From positions 317,835 to 381,834 of the forward strand of contig CAJJDN010000104.1 in NCBI GenBank assembly GCA_905182985.1: a stretch of DNA of 64,000 nucleotides, in the 5' to 3' direction. The notes under the pieces were generated by a model, which did no database searches, was not told the DNA's origin, and saw only the letters and a program-made list of their open reading frames with translations. Position 1 is the stretch's first letter; the number at the start of each line of letters is the position of its first letter. Of the stretch, positions 10,363 to 22,702 are shown piece after piece. This DNA is from Paramecium sonneborni (Eukaryota > Ciliophora > Oligohymenophorea > Peniculida > Parameciidae). A program made the translations under genes and the position numbers.

Positions 10363-13300
10363 TCATTAATGGCGACTTGGTGATTTGTATTAATCTAGAC
10401 TAGCTTCTTCTCTTCTTTTATCCCATTCTACTAGGAATCCTTTAATATTCATATTAAATTTATTCAATTCAACATCCTAAATAGATTAGAGATTAATAAT
10501 ATACATGATGAAATTTAAAGTTGAAAGCATGTTTTTCAGCTCGTTCAATCATTAATTTAGTGGTTTCTGAAACTTATACTCTTCCTTCAACTCCGCTACT
10601 TTCCATCTTATTAGCAATTGAAACATCTTTTCCATAAATATCATATCTCACAATATCAGTTCCTATTATACCTCCAGTAACTTATCCAGTATGTATACCA
10701 ATTCTCATATTCAATTTATCAAATTTTATTTTCTATCTTACTTACATGATTATGTCAACCATCTAGAATCCCATTTTTACTGTATTAATTGCTTCTTATA
10801 TAGGCTAAAAATATTTATGAATATAAAATTATACATTTCTTTTAGCACTGTTTGTAAAACCCATTACAACATAACAATCACCAATTGTATACATTTTATA
10901 AACATTATATCTTTAACAAAGTTTATCAAATTCTGTAAAGAGATTTCTCAACATTGTTACTACACCTTCAGGAGTTTAAGTATGTGAGTATTCAGTAAAA
11001 CCTTTTATATCAGCAAATAATAAAGTCACATCATCAAATTCATCTATAAAATCACTTTTATCATATATAGAACTATTCTTCATTTTTAAATATGAATGCA
11101 TTGGTAATAATTGACTCACTAAATTTATTTATTTCACTTTCTTTTCTTCATTTATTTATAAGTTATTAAACATCTAAATTTATTCACTCATTGCTAAATA
11201 ATATCCTAACAATAATATCAACATACAGCAACATATATAAAATATTGCATAATGTGTTATCAAATCAGTTGAAATGTAAAACCCTAAAAATAATCCAATC
11301 ATTATCATCATGTATAATATCATTTATTGAAAAGAAAACATTTTCATTTAACAAGACACAATCATTATGTATAAGATTTCCAATAAACAAATTATTGCTA
11401 CTTCTTGATTATTAGTTAAATATGCCTAAAATAGTACTGTGAAGATTGCATATATTAATAAAATGTAATACATAGCATTTACTATTCGATTTCTATAGGC
11501 TTTTGACAGAATTGGAAATAGTACGAATGATATTATGAGGAAGATGGCCTAATTATAATTTTATTAATACTCTCAAAACAAAGATTAACAAATCGTGATC
11601 GAATAATTTACGAACTATTATTGATAAAAGGGTAATTACAAAATAAGTGATCCATAAAAATATCATTCCCACTCTAGATTCATCTACGTTTTGCTCTTTA
11701 AGAATTTAATTGAAGTTTTATTTAATTTCATTTTCTGGTATATCTAAAATAACATTTGGTTTGATTAATTCTAGTTCTTTTTCTTCTTATTCATTAGTTA
11801 TCAAAACTGAATCTTCTGTTACCACTTATTCTGATTATTGTTGTTGAATAGTTAATCTAGACCTATTTTCCTCTTAAGCAGAACCTTAAGGTAATAAAAA
11901 TTGAACTGTCTACTGTCCTTTAGGAGAGACATCAAGTTTATTTGATTATTTCATATTATTATCTTGGTTAATGGATTGGTGAAGTTAGGATAAGAATTAA
12001 CCTTTCTTTTTTGTTTCTATTTAACGTGAGCTTCTATGTTATCTTAAATCTTTAACAACAACTTTTGTGCAATTCTACCATAATTAAAATGCCTTTGGTA
12101 TTTAATAACCAATTGGTTTAGTTTTGAATACTTAATATGTATCTATAATTCCTAAACCCTTTGCTTCCTTCTATTTCTTCTAATAATATTTAATTCCATG
12201 TCTAGCCTATTTAAAAGCCTATTCACTAAGTGTAATTGCTCCAGTATCTCCAGTAGAACCAACACGACTTGTCTAATTAACAGGATCTCCAATTAATGAA
12301 AATTAAGGTTTATGATGACCAATAACACCTGCAATAACACGTCCAACATGAATTCCAATTTTCATTTCTATTTAATTACCTTTTCCATACTTTCTACCTT
12401 AAACCTATTACATCATATCAAAAGCCATATTAACTAATCTCATAGTTTTTTCTATTCTTGTTACATGAGAAGTCATATTTTATTCACATGCCTTAATCCC
12501 TGTTGCTGCCATATAAGTATATCCCACAGTTTCAATTTTTTATACTCCATGTTAAATACATAAATTATCATATAATCTAAACAATGAATCCAACATTAAT
12601 ACGACATTCTTCCCTTCTTCCTTCATTATTGTATCAAAATCACATATATAAGCGAACAATATAGAAACATCATCTTAAGCCTATTACATTGAATATATTC
12701 CTGTAGATATTTATTGTCTTACAAATCTAGGTACTAAAATACTTAAAATATCCTAAGCAGCTACATTATCTTATTCTATTGAATATTTTGCCAAATAATC
12801 ATTTCTTCTATGCTTTATAGATTTATAATAACTGAATAAAAATCTTATCGTAATACTAACAACCAATAAAATTTGAGTACTAGCTGCATATACAGATACT
12901 CTACTCTAAGAATAGGTACCATTTGAAGTACTCAGATCTTTTGAAATAACAACGATTAATATTCTTACTATTAATTAAATCAAATAACATATGTTGTATA
13001 ACATTATTGGTATCACACTCATATTCATTGAATTAAATGTACTAAACTATATCACTAAAGTGGCTGATAATGTTATAGTTAGATCGTCTGATAACCAATC
13101 TATTGCTACTTTTATAGCAAATATTATCAGTATAATCATGTGTGAATATGTATAATATTATTCTTCCATTTTCAAACTACAAGAAAACAGTGTTATGATA
13201 AACATTATTCCAAATACAACTAAATAATAAGCTCCTGTAAACACTCTTAAATCACTCAAAAAGAAATCTGTCAAACAGTATGCAATAAAGTATAATAACA

Positions 13301-16300
13301 AAATGCATAAAAATAGTCTCAAATGTTTTAATGATTGATTTAATTTATGAGCTAAGAACTTTTATTCCAAAACTAATTCTTTCATTTCTAGTGTTAAAGG
13401 TTTTAATTTCATTTCTGTTACCTTCGTATCCCCAGGATTCAACATTTCTTAAATATAAGGGGAAGTAGCTGAACAATCAATGAACACTCTCTAAATAATT
13501 GATGAAACATTACTATTATTTAATAAATAATAATATTTACACATGTTGCTCAACACATTGTTGTATAATCTCTTTGTTAGATATTATTTCCCATTCTTGA
13601 CCACTTTTATTCTAAAATGCAAACTATTAATAAGCATTTGGAAAATAAATCAATTTTATAAAATCATGTAAAAAGTAATTGATAAAATAACAACCAATAA
13701 GACCAAATATTATAGCAACTATGCTATTGAATCTTGTAAATAATTAATAAGTCAATTCCTAATAATCAAAATTACTAAAATTTCCTCTATAATTAATAAA
13801 AACAAATCCAACCAATAAACCAAATGTTAATAAAAAAGTTACCACCACAAAATTGACATTATTTTAAATAAGTCTAAATAATACTTTAAAACTAGATACA
13901 GTAATAAGTAAATATATAATAGATGTTGCTACCATTTAAATATCAGATTAATAGCCATCATTTGTCCATGCATAATTGACCATGTAAGTACAACAATAAA
14001 ATATATAAGCAGCACAAATGAATGACTCTAGAAAACCTTCAATTAAATAAAAAAACCAGAATCTACGTGTTTTAATTTATCCATCAATGTAAAAAGCAGG
14101 AAATCTTGCATTAACAATAGGGTCAGTTTATTTATCAGCTAATCCAATTACTAAAGCATTAGGAGTAGAATATAGAAAAATATATAAAAATACTGTCATT
14201 GAATCATGTAATGATGTAGCTGTAAATTAACAAAACCAATTAAAAAAGAAAAGTGTCATTCCTAAAAAGCCAGCACAATAAAATAAATAAATTATCATAG
14301 ATGATACTCGTTCACTATGTAATTTACATTTTTATAAGAGTAATACTTTAATTTCTTTTAGTGTATTAACACTAATATCTCCAGCATTAACTTAAGGATA
14401 AATGTGATTTCTTTTACTATTTATTATTTCTATACTGATATTAGCAGCTTGCATCATTAATGCATCATTATATCCATCTCCGACTCCAAGTACAGTTGGA
14501 TTATTTGGAAAGTAATTACGAATAATCATACATGCTAATTCCTTTTATTAAGGATTCATATTAAATCCTATTACATTCTTACATACACAAGATAAGAATC
14601 TAAAATGACTCATTAAATCTGCAGATTCCCTTATCAATGACAGAGAATAACCATTTACAACTAAAACAAATTGTAGCACTTATTAAAAAGAAGCACCTTC
14701 AAAAAGTGTAACACTTGATTTTATCATACTTCTATTTAATATATTTTCATTAATATGTTTATCTTATTATTTCTCTTATATCTTTTATAATTCACTCTAA
14801 ATCTATCCAATTGCTGTATTAATTTACAACCATATCTATTCCTTATCAGTTGCTACAATCCTTAAATATTTAGATGTCTCTGTCATTTCTAAAGATTATG
14901 CACAACTTATTGTTTATACTTCCTAATCTCCACTCAATAACCAAATATGAATATTACAATCCTTAACTGTTTTTATAAAATCTAAAGCATCATTTTTTAA
15001 TTCTTCTTTAAATCCTATCATACCCAATATGTTTAACTCTTTTTCATATTCTAATGCTAATTACTCAAGTAATATATCTTGATTTGTTAAAGAGCTATGT
15101 AATAAATTAAATTATTATTTATAACTCTCAGTTTCTCTCTCACTCAATACTCTTGTTGCATAAATTATCATTCTAATCCCTCTCTATTTATAATGTTAAA
15201 TATAAGAGTCTAATTCTTCTCTTTCTTTATGATTTAATTATAATTTGCTTTTTATTGCTTCATAATCTCCTTTGCAAATTAACAATGAATTATTTTTAGA
15301 TCCCTCTCCACATAATTAATTTAATGCTTCATATTTTTATTTCAATTCTAAATCCATTGTCATTGGTGCCTAAATTACAACTGAATTCAAATTTCTTGTG
15401 TATGTAAATAAATTCAATCCTAAAACCTAATACCATGTTGAATTTCCTCTCACCTTACATAAATACATATCTGGACTATCAAATTTATTAAAATTTTCTA
15501 ATGAATAACCACAAGAACGAGCAAATGTTAATGAAATCTCTTCATTCTTTGAAAATGATTCATATGTAATAGAATCTGCACCAAATACTAATCTAGCCTC
15601 ATGACATAACATCAAACATTTCAAAAAAGCATCATAATACAATGTATTTATATCTTCAGTTTATAAATATTCCTTTTATGGTGAACTACTTCTTAATTGA
15701 TTGACTAATTAAATAAACTCATCATTATTATTTCCAGGTCCATTTCTTGCTTTTGGTTATGGTAAAAATATTTTAGTTTATAAATAATCAGGCAAAGGTT
15801 ATTAAACTGAATTTTCCATCATGTTTAACATTGTCATTCTCTTATTTTAAGGTACAGCAGTAATCTAACTAAATATTGGATTGTTATTAGAAGTTTTAAC
15901 ACTTTTTAAGAGTAACTTACCGCTTGGTTAAACATCTGTATGACTACTTTTTTTATCATATTCAAATGGAATTAAATATTCATTATTATCATTGATACTA
16001 GCAAATTTAATTGGATCATCATTATCTTCATGTTTAACAGATTTTTAATTTAAAGTTGTTTGCAATTAATCATAATTCAATGTAAAAGATAAAGAACCAA
16101 ATAATAAATTATCCAATTTATAATAAGACGTAGTCAAAGTACCTGTTTTGTCTATAAGCATATAATCAACATGTCCTAAATCACTAAGATTATTTGATGT
16201 ATTAATTTTCACATATTTAATGATATTATCTTCTATTAAATTAATCTCATATTTAAATAACGAAATAAAATTTACAAAATCTAATAATAAATATAGAGTT

Positions 16301-17415
16301 GATGGAATTAGTTATGCATATAAAATAGCCAATTAGAAAACTTTCATACCATTAGTAGTATAGTCATCAATTAGTAATGCATAATTATCTTCATCAGATC
16401 TGGCTAATAGTACAATGATGGATATTAATGTAAAAAAGAGTGATAAACAAGCCATAAGAAATGAATAAAAGTTACATTATTTTTCATCAAAACTATGTTT
16501 TTAGGCATTATAATGACTACTTTACATAGTTTTAGTATTTTCACCAACATAGACAACTAAACCAAATAACCAAGATGTCTATTTGATTTTAGTACCTTTA
16601 GGAATGAAATTATCAATAGTTAACTCTTCATTTTTTGGATCCTTTTTTAATTTTAATCTTCCATGAAATCTTTAAGTATATCCATTAGGAGCTTCATATT
16701 CAAGTTTTCCAGTCAACATTTTTCTGTATTCTGGATATTAATTCTTAAGTCTAGTTCTTAAAACAATCAATTAAGTCAAATATGATGATTTCTTTTTTGT
16801 TAGAGTAGACTTACCATCATAATATTAAGTATCAACCATACAAATAGCTTCTCTATCTCTAACTTATCCTGAGTCTAATAAAATCATATCTGCAGGTACA
16901 ATGTCACCTTTTATGAGATAGAGAACATCACCGATTTGGATATCACTCCATTTAATAGTTTCTAAAGAACCATCTTTGGCACCTCTCGATGTTGTTTACA
17001 TATTTATCTTATGATCATGACTCTGTCTACGTATGTCAAGTATAAATTCCATTAAGACATAAAATATCACACTCAATCCAACAGGGAAAATAGTAATCCA
17101 TCTATAAAATGGTGACAATGATGGATCAATCAACATAATTAAGGAAATCCCTAAAAGATAGATATTCCCAAATCTTTATAATGCTATGTATAAAGTTTTA
17201 GGTAAAAAGTTATATAACTAACAATAACAGGTAATCTTTACTCTATATTTTCTTGTGTTGAATATATTTTTATTTTATGGTACACTCAGTAGTTGTACAT
17301 TACCCTTGTGTAATTCCATGGTTATCATCTATGAATCACTTCCATAGCAGAAGTTTAAGCATTGTCGAAATCGCTTCATCCATTTTTCTACGATTTAGTG
17401 ATGGTTATAATTCAT
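10363..17415 (-). CDS. Guanylyl cyclase with N-terminal P4-type ATPase domain
   Basis: About 2,340 residues, with one intron inferred at about 10792-10821. N-terminal half: P4-ATPase fold with F-L-P-K-T-L near residue 65, actuator G-D-I-V-P-A-D, phosphorylation motif D-K-T-G-T-L-T (near 16150), hinge G-D-G-Y-N-D (near 14485) and C-terminal helices. The actuator loop reads Y-Y-D-G-K-S instead of D-G-E-T. C-terminal half: two six-helix blocks, each followed by a class III cyclase domain. The first lacks the metal Asp (L-F-A-Y-I-C) but carries purine-selecting Glu in K-I-E-T-V-G and Ser in Q-F-S-L-I-G. The second has both metal Asp residues (F-A-D-I-K-G-F-T and I-G-D-C-Y). This is the ciliate/apicomplexan GC architecture, which makes cGMP at the cell or cilia membrane. 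Starts at 17415 and 17319 are both possible. Confidence 0.93.
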
Positions 17416-17424
17416 GTTAATTAA

Positions 17425-18339
17425 ATGAAATAATCAAAAGCAGCATTGGAAATAGGTGGAACATTCATATAAGTTGGAATAGGTGAAAAAGTAGAGAATA
17501 AATGGATGATAACAAATAAAAAAACATTTGACACTAGAGATCCTTAAGAGACTGTGATAGATTTGGTTTAATATTTAGAGCAATTTGAGTTTGATTCAAT
17601 TTAAATAGCCTCTTTTGGTCCATTATGTTTAAATAAGGATGATCCGTAATATGGATCAATAACTTCTACTCCAAAACTTAAATGGTAGAATTTCCCTATT
17701 GCTGCTTGTTTATCATAAAAATTAAACAAACCATTTGCAATAGACACTGATGTGAATGCTTGTGCAATGGCAGAATTTATGTTAGGCAATCAAAATTCAT
17801 ATTTATAATAGGCAATCATAATGTAAGATAATCATTAGCTTATATAACAATTGGAACAGGTGTTGGCGTCGGTTTAATTGTAAATGGATAATGTGTTCAT
17901 GGAATGTTACATCCAGAAGGAGGTCATATTTTACTTTCTAAATAAAAGGAAGATAAAGATTTCTAAGGAGTTTGTGCTTTTCATGGAGATTGTTTAGAAG
18001 TATTCAATTATATTATATAATTAGGGATTATGCACAAATGTTGCTATTGCTAAAAGATTGAATTGTCCTATTACTGAATTGCCTAATGTGAGTGATGATC
18101 ATCCAATTTGGCAATTAATTGGTTTCTATTTAGCTGAAGCATGTTAAAATTTATTATATCTTTTGTCTATTGAAAAAATAGTTTTAGGAGGAGGTGTAAT
18201 GAATAGAAAGATCTTATATTCTATCATTGATTAACGTTTAAGAACTTTAGTCAACAATTATGTTCAAATTCCACAAAATTATGTTGTTGAACCTTAAGTA
18301 TAAGATGTAGGATTAATTGGTGCATTATTATTATAATGA
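17425..18339 (+). CDS. Fructokinase, ROK family
   Basis: 287 residues if a normal 25-nt intron (18000-18024) and a 26-bp unit (17783-17808) are removed. The ROK phosphate loop appears as E-I-G-G-T-F-I-Q, then A-S-F-G-P-L, the catalytic-Asp block A-I-D-T-D-V-N-A-C-A-M-A-E-F, the second ATP loop I-T-I-G-T-G-V-G-V-G and the zinc-type motif C-A-F-H-G-D-C-L-E-G. Near the end come V-L-G-G-G-V-M-N-R and D-V-G-L-I-G-A-L. It most resembles bacterial-type fructokinases (GmuE/YdhR class), which phosphorylate fructose with ATP. The 26-bp unit interrupts the frame between M-L-G-N and the ATP loop; see findings. Its ATG is 9 bp from the longest possible ATG of the divergent cyclase gene. Confidence 0.88.
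17783..17808 (+). repeat. 26-bp frame-breaking unit in the fructokinase gene (retained IES, GC-AG intron or duplication)
   Basis: The ten bases TAGGCAATCA occur at 17783-17792 and again at 17809-17818, 26 bp apart. Removing one unit restores the frame and gives E-F-M-L-G-N-H-N-V-R-Q-S-L-A-Y-I-T-I-G-T-G, exactly as the family requires. No GT...AG intron fits this phase. The unit is bounded by TA on both sides, and 26-28 bp is the most common length class of Paramecium internal eliminated sequences. Confidence 0.6.
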
Positions 18340-18414
18340 TATTTACATCCATTTATTCATTTATTAAATTTCTATATATATGATAGGTAATACATAAATA
18401 AATATATAATAATA

Positions 18415-19693
18415 TCATTTAGTTTCAGATTATTTTATAGTAGTCTTCTCTAAACTGCTCTCTCCTTGTTGTTGAGCTTATTTAGAAACTGTATCTTCTA
18501 ATTTTGTTATCTTCTTAATTGGTACTTATTTCTAACCAGATTCATAATATATTGATTATTTCATTGGCATTCCTTGTATTTGTTTAGTTTAATATAATGT
18601 TTATGGTTGATGATATGTCTAATATAATATCTATGGTTATCTTGGTGAACTTAATATCTTAGATTAAGGAGGAGAACTCAATATTTATTATTGAGGTACA
18701 TAACTCTATTAATAAATAACCTTTGTTGGTGACATTTGACGTTTATCTTAAAAAAATGGAATCAAATTACAAATCTTATCTCGAAATTGATCTATCACTT
18801 ATTTTAAATCATTCCAACTAGGTCTTACATTTTCTTCAATTTACAATAATTCTCTAACAAAATTTATTAATAATTATGAATATCCTGATCTCTTTATTCT
18901 TTATAATTTTTAATCAATTAAATTTTCTATTATACATCCATTCTGAAAATCCATACAATCATAAGATTCTTCCAATAATAAAACTCCCATTAATGTCATT
19001 CCTAATGAAAATACATCACTTTTATATTCATTATGTTATGCCTTAAAATTCATGTTTCTATAATTATTTAATAAAATTGGTGAAAGATAAGCTTTATCTA
19101 TACTTAATAACATTTTCTAAAATCCATGTTAACCTCCAGGAAAATAATTATATTCTGCCAATTTAACACTTCCACTCTCATCCAAATAAATATTTTATGG
19201 TTGAATATCTCCATGAACTTACTTTTATTCTTCTAAAAATGATAAAGGATCTACAATTTATTAAATCAACAGCCATATATGAGATTCTGGAAATCTTTTA
19301 AGAGGTTGCCTTCTCTTTTTTAATTCACTTTCTAAAGTATCTGGAAAATACTCTGAAACAACCATCACTAAACTTGAATCTGAACATATCGATTATTCAT
19401 TGCAAGTACGAACTGCCTGTAATTGCACTAAATTAGGATGTACAAATATTTATCTCTTTCTAAAATGGTTTTTTATCTGTGTTAATTCAGTATCACTTTT
19501 TGTTTATAACTTCTTAATACAAATCATAGTATTATTCTAATTATAACAGATGAATTACTTAATTATGATTATACAACTTCACCAATCCAAATTAGTTGTG
19601 TTCTGATTCTCTTTCCTTTGAATATTACAGTAAAAACATTTGGTATTATTATTATGTTTTCATTTCATTGGTATTACTTTGATCAGCTCCCAT
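18415..19693 (-). CDS. N-myristoylation-type protein pseudokinase with Gln-rich tail
   Basis: 418 residues, one 22-nt intron (19537-19558). The protein starts M-G-A-D-Q-S, a good N-myristoylation sequence. A kinase-like domain spans about residues 30-300: beta-3 Lys is kept (M-I-C-I-K-K-L), the catalytic loop reads V-H-G-D-I-Q-P-Q-N-I-Y-L, and the DFG position reads L-A-E-Y. The APE region is not recognisable, while the helix-F Asp is kept (S-D-V-F-S-L-G-M). HGD for HRD and loss of the DFG Asp argue against normal catalysis. The C-terminal 120 residues are rich in Gln, Pro, Ser and Tyr. The gene at 43238-45294 encodes a relative with the same start and catalytic-loop changes. Confidence 0.75.
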
Positions 19694-20051
19694 TAACGAA
19701 TAAATTAAATTAATATGATTAAATATATATTTTATTTTAACATTTTATTTTGCTATATTATATTAATAATAATGAACAATTAGATATTTTTTCTAAAAAC
19801 TTGCAGGCTTACTTAATAGTTCTATGTAAATTGATTTCAAAATTTTAAATTAAAATTATCTTTTCACTATTTATTTATTAAAATAATTGAATTAATTTAT
19901 TCCATTTATTCAAATAAGTCTAATTGTTTTAAGAATCATAGAATATCAAATTCTATTAAAAGAAGGTAAAATTGATATTTGTAAATTAATAAGATTATAA
20001 TATAAGAAATTTAACAAATTGATATATATTTTTTGCATAAAAATAACTTAT
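19694..20051. other. Spacer with no gene seen
   Basis: 358 bp between the pseudokinase start and the MYB stop. It is AT-rich, with no frame or motif I could support. Confidence 0.5.
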
Positions 20052-21345
20052 TCAATAAACTCTTGCTTTTTCATCGAAATCCTATTCAAATTAATTATCA
20101 TATATTATATCTTAACCACTAAAATCATCATCTTCATAATAAGAAAAAGTAAATGTACTTGATCCCATAGAGGACTATAGAATAAATAGTATAAGTATTT
20201 ACTGAATAATTTTCTGAATGCACTAATTTTTATTCACTATTTGAAGTATCAGAATATTCAACATCCATATTTTGATTTCCTACTTACATTTATTAAGTGC
20301 CATTCTATTGAATGTGACCAGAATTATAAACAATTTGATATTTATTTTATCGACCTAACAAATGTTTTTAAATATGTGAATAAAATCTATTTTTCACCAT
20401 ATTTTCCTACATAATTTAATTAATTATACAGATCTTCCCTATAAATGAGAAGCAACAACACTCCATTTTGCACCATATTAATTATAATATTTGACTATCT
20501 CTTAATCTTCTTATTCTGTCCAAGGTACAAAATTAAGAGCAGGATCTAATTTATTAAGATATCTTTCTCTTATTTATTTTCCTGTTCTCCCTTAAAAATG
20601 TCTGGCCAATTTAGTCCAATTCTTTCCTTCTTCTGCAACAAGTTAAACCAACTTTGAATCCTCTTCCTAGGTCCACTTTTATTTATTCTAAAAATTATCA
20701 TCTCAACAATAACTTAAATAGGATTTATCCTTCTCCATCTCTAAGAACATTATGATATATTTCGTTCAGGCATAAATTGAATTATTTTACTCCAATTTCC
20801 CTAATATTCTTAGTATAACTTTCTCAGTCTTTAATCTTCCTCAGGTTACCAAATCTTTACAACCCTTTTATCTCCTTCTTGTTTCTCCTTTGTTTTACCT
20901 ATCTTTTTTTTCAATCCTTTTTCTATCTTCTCTTGAGATTTAGAACTATTAGCAATAAAATTTATTTAATAAATACCGCTTGACTTAATTATTATTCACT
21001 TGATAATGATTTCCTTTATTACTATCCTCTATTTAATATTCAAATTAATTCTCTTATATATTGTCTTCTTCAAAACTACTCTTTTTTTATTATTTTTCTT
21101 CATTTAATTAGAGATAGTTATCTGTAGGTGATCCAATTGATGATGCTGGCTTAGATTCTTAAAAAAACTTAATAATTTATGCTACTTAATTGTTAATTCA
21201 TTGCAGTTTTACCAATATCCAACTCAATTCTTCTTTGTTCTAAAAATTGTTCCTCTTAACTTTTATTACTATTTTGTGATTTTGTATCCTTTTCATCTCT
21301 CTACCGTTTTGAACAGCAAAAATTAAATACAAGGTCCAGAAACAT
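20052..21345 (-). CDS. Three-repeat MYB DNA-binding protein (R1R2R3, c-Myb class)
   Basis: 384 residues after removing five introns (31, 31, 26, 23 and 28 nt); the total is divisible by three. Three consecutive MYB/SANT repeats run from about residue 145 to 310. Repeat 1: I-W-Q-P-E-E-D...G-N-W-S-K-I...Q-R-W-R-R-I-N-P. Repeat 2: K-W-T-Q-E-E-D-S-K-L...K-N-W-T-K-L-A...R-Y-L-N-K-L-D-P. Repeat 3: F-V-P-W-T-E-Q-E-D...A-K-W-S-V-V-A-S...V-K-N-R-F-Y-S-H-I-Q. Trp spacing, the L-D-P linker and K-N-R-F-Y-S in the third recognition helix match animal and plant 3R-MYBs, which bind the AAC(G/T)G core and regulate cell-cycle genes. The N-terminus is polar; the C-terminus ends with an acidic segment. A nuclear transcription factor is the natural inference. 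Confidence 0.9.
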
Positions 21346-21530
21346 CTTCTTGATGCTTTACTTGTTATTTAATAATTTATTAATTACTTGATTCTTACTA
21401 ATTATATATATTTGTTATCTTAAATAATTTGTATTGATTGTTATATTTTTCTTTTATTAACATTTATAATAATTTGTATTCATCCAATTTCTATTAATTA
21501 AAACAATTAATATAACACTACTATAAATAC

Positions 21531-22354
21531 ATGAACAATCAAAATAATTAAATTGATGATTAAGTTGTAAATCAAAAAAATGTTCGTGACAAGACAGGTT
21601 TACCTATTAAAAGATTCTATTCTGTTAAAATTAATTGTCAAATTTGTTTAGATTAATTAACATAAAATGATGAAATATTCAGAACAAATTGTGGAGATAC
21701 CTTCCACAAAAATTGTATCAACTAATATATTGAATAAAATTTAAAAGAGCGATATCAAGAGCTTCGTTGCCCATCTTTACATTGCAGTAATATTAAATTA
21801 TTATATAAATTAATAGAAGAAAAATTATCAGCTTCACTCTTACCAAAATTAGGATATACATATTAATAAATTAACATCTATTTTAGTGCATAATTAGAAG
21901 CTTTAGTTATTGGTTATCCAGATAAATTCTCTTGTTGTCCAACATTAGGATGTCAAAATATTTTTATTGTCAATTAAAGAGAATAACCTTTATTTTGGTG
22001 TGAATTTTGTGATAAAAAATATTGTCTCAGATGTAAATCAGATGCCCATCCATAATTCACATGTGAAGAATTCTAAAAATCTAAGAATATCGAAGTAAAA
22101 ATCAATTTATTTTTAATATCAATAGAATAATGAAAGAGAATTCAAAAAATTAATTGAAAATCTCAGTTGTAAATAATGTTCAAATTGTGGAGCATGGATA
22201 TTAAAGTCAAAAGTATAAAAATATATGATATTAGGGATGTAATCATATGAAATGTAAATGTGGATATGAATTTTGCTATAAATGCGGTAGAAAGTATAGA
22301 GCTCCAGATTGCAAATGTCCCTTATTTGACAGAGACAATTTACCATAACCTTGA
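21531..22354 (+). CDS. RING-IBR-RING (RBR) E3 ubiquitin ligase
   Basis: 256 residues; introns 22095-22125 and 22213-22234. RING1 (about residues 32-80): C-Q-I-C...C-G-D-T-F-H-K-N-C...C-P-S-L-H-C. The IBR (about 130-180) has C-C-P-T-L-G-C...F-W-C-E-F-C...Y-C-L-R-C. RING2 (about 205-240): Q-C-S-N-C-G-A-W-I...K-G-C-N-H-M-K-C-K-C-G-Y-E-F-C-Y-K-C-G. The Cys of G-C-N-H-M is the position that takes ubiquitin from the E2 in parkin/HHARI-type ligases, and it is present. The protein is short for the family and lacks extra domains. It sits divergently from the MYB gene with 185 bp between start codons. Confidence 0.92.
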
Positions 22355-22702
22355 AAAATTTATAAAAAATTGAATAACATAATTTTATTAAAAATTGGTG
22401 ATAAGATTCTATTTTCTTAAAGAATAAAAATATTTATTCTTTTTATTTTAAGAATATTGAAGAAGCTAAGTCTATTTTATTTTAAATTCATAGAAGATAA
22501 TTGTTATTTTAATTAAATAAAATTTTGATATTTTAAATTAGGTTCAATATGAGTTGCAGGAGAGAAAAGAATAAAATTGAAATTTGTCAATAATTTCAAA
22601 AGAGAGAATAAGCTTAACATAATAATAAAATTAATTCACTAGCCTATAAGCATTACTTTTTTCTATAATTTCAATGTAAATTTATTATTAATTTTGATAA
22701 TT
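22355..22702. other. Spacer between two convergent genes, nothing seen
   Basis: 348 bp between convergent stop codons. No frame or RNA gene recognised. Confidence 0.5.
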
